Both the position numbers and the translations under genes were made by a program. A DNA stretch of 27,785 bases from Clostridia bacterium (GTDB lineage Bacteria; Bacillota_A; Clostridia; Oscillospirales; CAG-272): assembly GCA_017454075.1 (NCBI GenBank), contig JAFTDQ010000014.1, positions 1 through 27,785 of the forward strand. Reading direction: 5' to 3'. Positions 22,373 to 27,785 of the stretch are shown here, piece by piece. Within the stretch, counting starts at the first letter, position 1. Every line of letters begins with the position of its first letter. The notes under the pieces are model-generated. The model did not search any database. It had not been told where the DNA came from and worked only from the letters and a program-made list of their open reading frames with translations.

Positions 22373-25300
22373 TCATTTCAAAACCACGTTTTCGTCCCCG
22401 AGAAGGGACCTGAGCTCGCAAAGCAGCCGCTGCGAGGGCTCCGACGAACAGACGTTCCGGTATTCCCCGCTTTCCGAATCAAAGAACCAGACGGGCGTCT
22501 TTCCTTCGAAGATCCTGCAAAGCGCCGCCGCGCGGCGGTATTTTTCGCCCTTTGTGTCGGTAAGGCGCAGAAAGAGCCGCTCCGTGCGGACTTTTGCGGC
22601 TTCTTTCCCGGTTCCGGCGGCTTTCGGCGGCTTTTTTTCCGTTTCGTCCCCGAACCCGATTCCGCAGAGTTCGCGTTCAAGATTCGCGGCCGCGGCGGGG
22701 TCGGGAGCCGGAAGATCCCGGTATCCGTCATAGGGCGCGTCTGCCTCGTCGTCAAACAATCCTATCTGATCCCTGTTCGCGGACGGAGATCTCCGCCCGT
22801 ATTTTTCAAAGACTCCGCGGAGCGAATCGAGCAGGACGTTCCTGTTCCTTCCGAGCGAATCGAAGCATCCTGCCGAAACGAGCGCCTCGAGCTGCTTTTC
22901 GCCGAGCTCCGGCGAGGCGTTCCGCCTGACGAAGTTTTCGAACGAGACGTAATTCCCGTTTTTACGTTCCTCGCAGATCAGGGCGGCGAGCCGCTGCCCT
23001 ATCCCTTTGATCGAACTCAGCCCGAAACGCACGGTTTTCCCGTCGGGGCAGACCGTAAAGCCCTCCCCGCTCAGATTGACGTCCGGGCGCCCGACGACTA
23101 TCCCCGCCTTTGTGAGATCGGCCGCGTACGCGGCGATCTTCGGAAAATCGCCGGCGACCGAGTTCATCAGAGCCGAGATATAGTAAGCGGGATAATTCGC
23201 TTTGAGATATGCCGTCCTGTACGATATTATTCCGTACGCCGCCGAGTGGCTTTTTTTGAACGCGTAATCGGCAAAGTCTGCCATCTCGCCGTACAGCGCC
23301 TCGGCCGCCGCGCGGTCCGTCCCGCGCTCAACCGCTCCGGCGATGAAACCGGCTTTTTCAGCCTCGATTACTCCCGGTTTTTTCTTTGCTATCGCCCTTC
23401 TGACGACGTCGGCGCGGCCGTATGAATACCCTGCGACGCGCCTGAAAATTTCCATTACCTGCTCCTGATACACTATACAGCCGCAGGTTTCGTCAAGTAT
23501 GTCTCCGAGCCCTTCTATTCGGTAGCCGTAGTCCCCGCCCTTCCCTCTGTTTTCGAGATATTTCGGGATCGAGTCCATCGGTCCCGGACGGTGAAGCGCT
23601 ATTGCAACCATAATATCGGACAGACGTTTCGGCTTCATACCGACGAGCAGACGGCGCATTCCGGGATTTTCCAGCTGGAATACCCCGGCCGTCATCCCGC
23701 TTCCGATAAGGGAAAACGTCTTTTCGTCGTCAGTCGGAACGGAGTCGAGTGAAAAGCCCGGCTCGACGGCCTTTATAAGGTTCACCGCGTCGTCCATCAC
23801 CGTCAGGTATCTCAGGGCGAGAAAATCGAATTTGAGCAGACCGAGCCGCGCTATGCCGTCCATACCGTACTGTGTGACCGTCACTCCTCCGTTGTCGGCG
23901 AGCGGCACGTATTCAGTAAGCGGTCTCGGGGTTATCACGACCCCCGCCGCGTGGGTCGAGGCGTTTCTCGGGTATCCCTCGATATCCGCAGCCGTACTGT
24001 AAAGGAGAGCGATATCGCTGTCGGAATCGCAGAGCGCCCTGACTTTTTCGTCGTTAATGGCGTCCCTCAGCTCTCGCGCGCCCTTTCCCTTCCCGTCGGG
24101 AAGAACTGACAGCGCTTTTTCGACCTTGTCCTGCGGCGTGCGGAGCACCCTGCCGGCGTCGCGAATGGCGGCGCGGGACGCGAGAGTACCGAAGGTTATG
24201 ATCTGCGCGACGTGATCGGCGCCGTATTTCAAAGTCACGTATCTTATGACCTCGTCGCGCCGTCTGTCGCCGAAATCTATATCGAAATCCGGCATGCTTA
24301 TACGTTCTCTGTTGAGAAACGCCTCGAAAAGCAGACCGTATCTCACGGGATCGACCTCGGTTATCCCGGTGAGAAAAGCGACGAGCGAGCCGGCTCCCGA
24401 GCCCCTTCCGGGTCCGGTCGGCACGCCGGCGCTTTTCGCGTATCCCACAAAGTCCGAAACGATGAGAAAATAAGAAGAATATCCCATCCCGGATATCACA
24501 AGGAGCTCATACTCTGTCCTCGCCCGGTAATCGGCGTCCGTACGGTCTTCCGAAAAGACTATACGTCCGTCTGACACCGCCTTTTCGTATCCCTCCAACG
24601 CGATTTTCCTGAGATACCTGTCGGGATCGGTACCGTCCGGGGTCCTGAATTCAGGCAGCACGGTTTTTCCGGGGTGGAGCTCAAAGGAGCATTTTTCGGC
24701 TATCACGACGGTATTGTCAAGCGCCTCGGGGACACCGCCGAAAAGCTCTTCCATCTCCCCGGCGGACTTTAAATAAAATTCGTCGGTCTCAAAGCCGGGC
24801 TCCCTGCCTTCCGACAGGGTCCTGCCTCCTCCGATGCAGGAGAGGATCTCCCTCGTCCCCGCGTCGGTTTTTTCGATATAAAATACGTCGTTGCAGCATA
24901 CGGGAGGTATCCCTTCCGAGCGCGACAAAGACAAAAGGAACTCGTTTTCAAAGCCCTGTCCTTCAAGACCCTGATTTTCGAGTTCGATATAAAAATCCCC
25001 TCCGAAAGACCCCCTGAAAAGGGCTGCGAGTTTTCCGGCGCCTTCCCGGTCGCCGCGTTCGGACAGGTGATTCAGCGGTCCTCGCTTCCCTCCCGAAAGG
25101 CAGACAAGCCCCTCCGAGCGGGCAAAAAGCTCCTCACCCCTTACGTCCCTCCCGGACGTGCAAGACTTTGTTACAAGATCGGTGAGATTGCCGTATCCGC
25201 GCGCGTCTTTTACGAGAAGGACGACCGAGCCGCGGACAGAACCGAAATCGACGGTCAGCTCGCAGCCTATTATCGGCTTCACGCCGGCGCGCAGGCACGC

Positions 25301-25459
25301 GTCGCTGAAATCCGCGCACCCGTACATAACTCCGAGATCGGTTATCGCGACCGCCTTCTGGCCGCGCGAAAGAACAGCCGCCGGGAGCTCAGCGATACGG
25401 CACGCCCCTTTCAGCAGACTGTACTCGCTGTGGAGATGAAGATGGACGAAATCTCTCAT
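22373..25459 (-). CDS. dnaE: DNA polymerase III alpha subunit, DnaE type, with degraded PHP site
   Basis: A 1028-residue replicative polymerase subunit of the C family. The polymerase core is intact: GRGSGAGSLVAF, PDFDIDFGDRR with Asp393 and Asp395, and Asp545 in LLKFDFLALRYL. The N-terminal PHP domain is recognisable (FVHLHLHSEYSLL), but several metal ligands are replaced: Lys17 where LDG has Asp, Leu42 in AITDLG where TDHG is usual, Gln163 in ELENQG for the His of DHG, and Phe193 in NDVFY for NDVHY. After the helix-hairpin region (VSAGCFDSLG) a degenerate linker leads straight to a C-terminal domain like the tau-binding one (LFLRLTD to LLGDENVVLK), and no OB-fold is evident; the length is below the usual 1100-1200. 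The ATG at 25459 is coupled to the whiA stop one base upstream; an in-frame TTG at 25480 is less likely. Confidence 0.95.
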   Translation of the reverse strand: MRDFVHLHLHSEYSLLKGACRIAELPAAVLSRGQKAVAITDLGVMYGCADFSDACLRAGVKPIIGCELTVDFGSVRGSVVLLVKDARGYGNLTDLVTKSCTSGRDVRGEELFARSEGLVCLSGGKRGPLNHLSERGDREGAGKLAALFRGSFGGDFYIELENQGLEGQGFENEFLLSLSRSEGIPPVCCNDVFYIEKTDAGTREILSCIGGGRTLSEGREPGFETDEFYLKSAGEMEELFGGVPEALDNTVVIAEKCSFELHPGKTVLPEFRTPDGTDPDRYLRKIALEGYEKAVSDGRIVFSEDRTDADYRARTEYELLVISGMGYSSYFLIVSDFVGYAKSAGVPTGPGRGSGAGSLVAFLTGITEVDPVRYGLLFEAFLNRERISMPDFDIDFGDRRRDEVIRYVTLKYGADHVAQIITFGTLASRAAIRDAGRVLRTPQDKVEKALSVLPDGKGKGARELRDAINDEKVRALCDSDSDIALLYSTAADIEGYPRNASTHAAGVVITPRPLTEYVPLADNGGVTVTQYGMDGIARLGLLKFDFLALRYLTVMDDAVNLIKAVEPGFSLDSVPTDDEKTFSLIGSGMTAGVFQLENPGMRRLLVGMKPKRLSDIMVAIALHRPGPMDSIPKYLENRGKGGDYGYRIEGLGDILDETCGCIVYQEQVMEIFRRVAGYSYGRADVVRRAIAKKKPGVIEAEKAGFIAGAVERGTDRAAAEALYGEMADFADYAFKKSHSAAYGIISYRTAYLKANYPAYYISALMNSVAGDFPKIAAYAADLTKAGIVVGRPDVNLSGEGFTVCPDGKTVRFGLSSIKGIGQRLAALICEERKNGNYVSFENFVRRNASPELGEKQLEALVSAGCFDSLGRNRNVLLDSLRGVFEKYGRRSPSANRDQIGLFDDEADAPYDGYRDLPAPDPAAAANLERELCGIGFGDETEKKPPKAAGTGKEAAKVRTERLFLRLTDTKGEKYRRAAALCRIFEGKTPVWFFDSESGEYRNVCSSEPSQRLLCELRSLLGDENVVLK

Positions 25460-25460
25460 A

Positions 25461-26258
25461 TCACAACAGTGTACCGGCAAAATCGACGATCCGCCTGAGG
25501 CGGTGATTCACGCCGGATTTGGTGATCTTCGGGACGTGCTTCTCGGCAAGCTCGGAGAGCGTGTCGTCGGGGAACGCCGCCCTCAGGTCGAAGGTCTGCC
25601 TGAGCTCATCCGGAAGATTGACCTCCGCGCCCCGGTCGATTATAAGTCTTATCGCCTTCATCTGTTCCGCTGACGCGTCGACCGTGCGCCTGATATTTGC
25701 GAGCTCGCAGTTCGACACCCTGTTCGCCTCGTTGCGCAGGTCTCTGTATATCTTTGCGTCGAGAAGGCGAAAAACCGCCTTCCCGGCTCCGAGAAATCCG
25801 AGAAAATCGGATATCTCCTCGCTGTTTTTGAAATAAACCCCGTATTTCCCATTCTTTCGCGCGATCACACCTGGGATCTGCCCGAGACTTTCAAGCAGCG
25901 CGGCAAGGGCGGCCGCGCGTTCCTCACCGCGTATGAGCATCTCTGCGTGATACGAACTTTCGGGTTTTGAAACCGTTCCGCAGGAAAGAAACACGCCCTT
26001 TACAAAGTTCCACCGACAGTTTTCGCAGACGAACTCTTCTTCCGGGATGACGGGACAAGCCAAAGCCTCCGAAGGTATTTCCTTCGGATAAAGCCCGGAC
26101 GTTATCCTGAAATAGATAAGCCGCGCGTCTTCGACAAGGTCAGACGGGGAGCCGTCCCAGACGCCGAAGAGCATTCCGGACCTGATCGCCGACCTGCAGC
26201 ACCTGTTTTTCGGTCTCGCGGCGGCGATCTCCTCCCTTATCTGCCGGGTAAAAGACAT
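25461..26258 (-). CDS. whiA: WhiA-family DNA-binding protein
   Basis: WhiA proteins are Gram-positive DNA-binding proteins with a LAGLIDADG-like fold and a C-terminal helix-turn-helix; they affect sporulation in Streptomyces and cell division or chromosome segregation in Bacillus. Here 265 residues run from MSFTRQIREE, the usual family start, through FVKGVFLSCGTV and SSYHAEM in the central domain, RVSNCELANIRRT, and the HTH ending TKSGVNHRLRRI. The family is usually near 310 residues; the shortfall of about 45 is in the N-terminal domain, which is compressed. The start at 26258 is chosen by homology, since longer frame extensions overlap the upstream gene; its Shine-Dalgarno is weak. It is followed within one base by dnaE, a common clostridial order, but rapZ and yvcK, often next to whiA, are missing. 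Confidence 0.93.
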   Translation of the reverse strand: MSFTRQIREEIAAARPKNRCCRSAIRSGMLFGVWDGSPSDLVEDARLIYFRITSGLYPKEIPSEALACPVIPEEEFVCENCRWNFVKGVFLSCGTVSKPESSYHAEMLIRGEERAAALAALLESLGQIPGVIARKNGKYGVYFKNSEEISDFLGFLGAGKAVFRLLDAKIYRDLRNEANRVSNCELANIRRTVDASAEQMKAIRLIIDRGAEVNLPDELRQTFDLRAAFPDDTLSELAEKHVPKITKSGVNHRLRRIVDFAGTLL

Positions 26259-26274
26259 TGAAACTCGGAAGCCG

Positions 26275-26601
26275 TCAGGCGTTGAAGTTGAAATTCCCCG
26301 ATATTGCTCCGAGCCCGCCGGCGACCGCCACGATAATTCCCGCAATAACAGCCAGTATGAGAGCGAGAACCAGCGAGCACCAGAAAGAACGGGCGAAATT
26401 GCGTCTGTTGATATTATCGTCCGAAACGCTGAAAACGATCAGGAAAATAAACCCGATGATCGGTATTGAGAAGAGGAGCGTATAGCCGAAATATCCCCAC
26501 GCCGAGATCGGCTGAAGCTGAGAATCGGTATAGTACTTTCCCTTGTAGAGCCTCGTCCCCTGCGGCTGGAACTGCTGTTGACCGTTTGAGTAGTTATTCA
26601 T
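26275..26601 (-). CDS. Small two-helix membrane protein of unknown function
   Basis: A 108-residue protein with a Gln/Asn/Gly-rich N terminus (1-15), a short polar region, and two membrane helices (about 35-58, WGYFGYTLLFSIPIIGFIF onward, and about 73-98). Between them lies a basic loop with DDNINRRNFARSF. Similar small proteins with an N-x-N-R-x-N-x-A-R-x loop after the first helix are found in many Bacillota, without a known role. A strong AAAGGAG seven bases before the ATG supports the start. It sits between barstar and whiA with short gaps (28 and 16 bases), so it is co-transcribed with them. I do not recognise a functional family. Confidence 0.8.
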   Translation of the reverse strand: MNNYSNGQQQFQPQGTRLYKGKYYTDSQLQPISAWGYFGYTLLFSIPIIGFIFLIVFSVSDDNINRRNFARSFWCSLVLALILAVIAGIIVAVAGGLGAISGNFNFNA

Positions 26602-26629
26602 ATTTTTTCTCCTTTTAAGGATATTTGTT

Positions 26630-26908
26630 TCAGATGTCGTCGCAGATCATGAACTGAAATCCGCTGAGCTCCGATTGTTCGAGGAAGACCCCGAGCATCC
26701 GGTCCGCGTACGCGCGCCCGAGCTTTTTCTCGACCTCGTCGCGGTCCGTGAGCACTATGCACGCCCCTTTGCCGAGCTCGGAGAGACAGTCGGCGAGGGC
26801 GTCGAGATTCCCTCCGTAATAAGACGGGAAACCGAGCGTCCGCGCGATATACGCGTGCGCCGTTTCACGGTCTGTCATTTTTGTCCCGTCAAGAACGAAT
26901 ATTTCCAT
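26630..26908 (-). CDS. Barstar-family ribonuclease inhibitor
   Basis: A 92-residue cytoplasmic protein of the barstar family, which blocks barnase by covering its active site with an acidic helix. The signature YYGGNLDALADCLSE is present with Tyr30, Tyr31, Asp36 and Asp40. Asp36 and Asp40 correspond to Asp35 and Asp39, the main barnase-contacting residues of the Bacillus protein. Length and fold order (beta strand, helix, loop with YYG, helix, strand, helix, strand FMICDD) fit the family. It follows the barnase-like gene by 23 bases, so inhibitor and nuclease are co-transcribed, with the toxin first. The Shine-Dalgarno (AGGG, about 14 bases off) is weak. Confidence 0.92.
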   Translation of the reverse strand: MEIFVLDGTKMTDRETAHAYIARTLGFPSYYGGNLDALADCLSELGKGACIVLTDRDEVEKKLGRAYADRMLGVFLEQSELSGFQFMICDDI

Positions 26909-26931
26909 TGTTTATCTGCTGCCCTGTTTTA

Positions 26932-27525
26932 TCACGGAGTTCCGTAAAGGAGCTCGAAAGTCTCGTAATGATCGCCGGTATAGTAAACCAGTCCGTCGTT
27001 TGAAAAAACTATGCGCTTCGCGCCGCGGGAGCTCTTCCCGTTCGTGTCGATGTCGCATTCGCGGTAGGTCCTCCCGCTTTTTTTCGGAAGATTGCCGTCG
27101 TTGTTGCCGAAAACGTCACCGCCGATCGCGCAGCCGGGATAATACTTCTCTACCGAGCCGCCTTCCCAACCCTTTTTCCTCGCCTCAGACTTTGTCACGA
27201 AGTTTGCCGGGAGCCTGCCGTATGTATGGATATAAAGGGCGACCTCGTCCTTTGAAAAATACCTGCCGTCCTCTTTGATCGGGGGACCGGTCGGCTGAGA
27301 CGACGTCCCGGCGGGATCCGGCTTTACGTTCTGTCCGTCGGTCAGGGCGGCCGTGCCGCTTCCCTCGGGAGACGGGATGTCAGTCCCGCCGCTTAAGAAA
27401 TCAAGTATGCTCCCGCCGCTGAAAAGATAAGTGGCGAGCAGAGCTATGACCGCTATCGCGATGATCGCTATTATCAGAACGTCCGATTTTTTTCGCGTCT
27501 TTTTTACTGCGGACGATTTTTTCAT
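26932..27525 (-). CDS. Membrane-anchored barnase-type ribonuclease
   Basis: A 197-residue protein: Lys/Arg-rich cytoplasmic start, one hydrophobic helix (about 15-35) acting as an uncleaved signal anchor, a Gly/Pro/Thr/Ser-rich linker (about 36-85), and a barnase domain (about 90-195). The catalytic set of barnase is conserved: Lys112 (FVTKSEAR, as Lys27), Glu156 (RTYRECD, as Glu73), Arg167 and Arg171 (as Arg83 and Arg87, with one extra residue before them) and His186 (GDHYETF, as His102). The GGDVFGN and LPKKSGRTYRE blocks are close to those of Bacillus. It would be held on the outer face of the membrane rather than released. It is the first gene after a strong promoter and is followed by barstar. 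GGAGG lies 12 bases before the ATG. Confidence 0.92.
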   Translation of the reverse strand: MKKSSAVKKTRKKSDVLIIAIIAIAVIALLATYLFSGGSILDFLSGGTDIPSPEGSGTAALTDGQNVKPDPAGTSSQPTGPPIKEDGRYFSKDEVALYIHTYGRLPANFVTKSEARKKGWEGGSVEKYYPGCAIGGDVFGNNDGNLPKKSGRTYRECDIDTNGKSSRGAKRIVFSNDGLVYYTGDHYETFELLYGTP

Positions 27526-27587
27526 GTTATTGTTTTACCTCCGGGCGACGCATCGCCGCGCGTTTCGCGGCAAATGACTTACGTTAT

Positions 27588-27616
27588 AGTATACCACATG
27601 TAAATCTATTTTTCAA
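27588..27616 (-). promoter_or_regulatory. Promoter of the barnase-barstar-whiA-dnaE unit
   Basis: TTGAAA (27611-27616) and TATACT (27588-27593) on the minus strand are 17 bases apart and about 63 bases before the barnase ATG. No other good promoter is visible before whiA or dnaE, so this could drive all five genes. Confidence 0.8.
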
Positions 27617-27696
27617 GTACGCGCGCCGCGCTCTTTCAAAAAGAGTGTAGAGTTACAATTGATGTGAGACTGAAAAAGGAAAAAAGAATAGAAAAA

Positions 27697-27760
27697 GTGA
27701 TTGAGTTCTGATAGAATAGAATTACCCCTAATGCCAATCTGTCAGAAAGGACTCAATCAC
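27697..27760 (+). repeat. Inverted repeat over the start region of the truncated right-edge frame
   Basis: GTGATTGAGT (27697-27706) and ACTCAATCAC (27751-27760) are perfect 10-bp arms. Inside them TCTGA/TCAGA extends the pairing after a short bulge. The right arm lies between a Shine-Dalgarno-like AAAGGA (27746-27751) and the ATG at 27762, so the hairpin would mask translation initiation. A candidate -10 TAGAAT (27712-27717) with TAGAAA 17 bases upstream lies inside the repeat, so transcripts from it would lack the left arm. Confidence 0.6.
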
Positions 27761-27761
27761 C

Positions 27762-27785
27762 ATGAAAGATTATAGCACAAAAAAG
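27762..27785 (+). CDS. Start of a truncated reading frame, possibly a transposase
   Basis: The last 24 bases read ATG and seven more codons (MKDYSTKK), cut off by the window end. AAAGGA stands 10 bases upstream. The preceding 115 bases are AT-rich and purine-rich, unlike the rest of the window, and a hairpin covers the initiation region as in many insertion sequences. Eight residues are too few to name a family; a translation-factor-like gene or a transposase are both possible. The sequence change at about 27646 may mark the edge of a mobile element. Confidence 0.4.

Noticed and set aside
26259..26345. N-terminal extension of WhiA to 26345
   Set aside because: It would overlap the end of the membrane-protein gene, and the family normally starts with MSF, which is found at 26258.

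Overview
The window looks like a GC-rich chromosomal segment of a Gram-positive gut-type bacterium, probably Bacillota/Clostridia. Supporting signs are WhiA next to DnaE (an adjacency common in clostridia), a class A penicillin-binding protein, five lipoproteins with lipobox cysteines, AGGAGG-type ribosome binding sites, and TTGACA/TATAAT-type promoters with 17-bp spacers. The assignment is inferred from gene content; no rRNA or other marker is present. Almost everything is on the minus strand. Only the serine recombinase at the left edge and a truncated reading frame at the right edge are on the plus strand. No stretch over 300 bases lacks a gene.

Layout, read in the minus-strand transcription direction (right to left). 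(a) 27.5-22.4 kb: a barnase-type ribonuclease with an N-terminal membrane anchor, a barstar-type inhibitor, a small two-helix membrane protein, whiA and dnaE, closely packed behind one good promoter. (b) 22.3-19.7 kb: a bifunctional PBP1A with its own promoter and a terminator. (c) 19.5-6.55 kb: a long glycan-degradation operon. It holds two BNR/Asp-box sialidase-superfamily proteins, a DUF4838 protein, and five consecutive paralogous lipoproteins of the GH123/DUF4091 type, all with the Asp-Glu pair expected of that family. Its promoter has a perfect 10+3+10 bp palindrome just upstream. (d) 6.4-1.6 kb: a second unit whose -10 box lies inside an inverted repeat. It encodes a Gfo/Idh/MocA oxidoreductase, a sugar isomerase/epimerase-like TIM barrel, a ROK sugar kinase, NagA and NagB. 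(e) 1.5-0 kb: a large serine recombinase on the plus strand with its own terminator, probably the edge of an integrated element.

Together (c) and (d) read as an amino-sugar glycan utilisation locus. Surface-anchored GH123-like enzymes would act on GalNAc/GlcNAc-containing glycans, the signal-less BNR and DUF4838 proteins would work inside the cell, and kinase, deacetylase and deaminase would take N-acetylhexosamine to fructose-6-phosphate. No transporter and no transcription factor is encoded in the window, so import and regulation must come from elsewhere. The most striking points are the five-fold GH123-like array with a mosaic similarity pattern, the coupled oxidoreductase/isomerase pair between GalNAc-type hydrolases and a GlcNAc-type catabolic route, two candidate operators, a DnaE with a degraded PHP metal site and apparently no OB domain, and a membrane-anchored barnase/barstar pair upstream of whiA-dnaE. 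At the far right the composition becomes AT-rich and a hairpin covers the start of a cut-off reading frame, as in insertion sequences.
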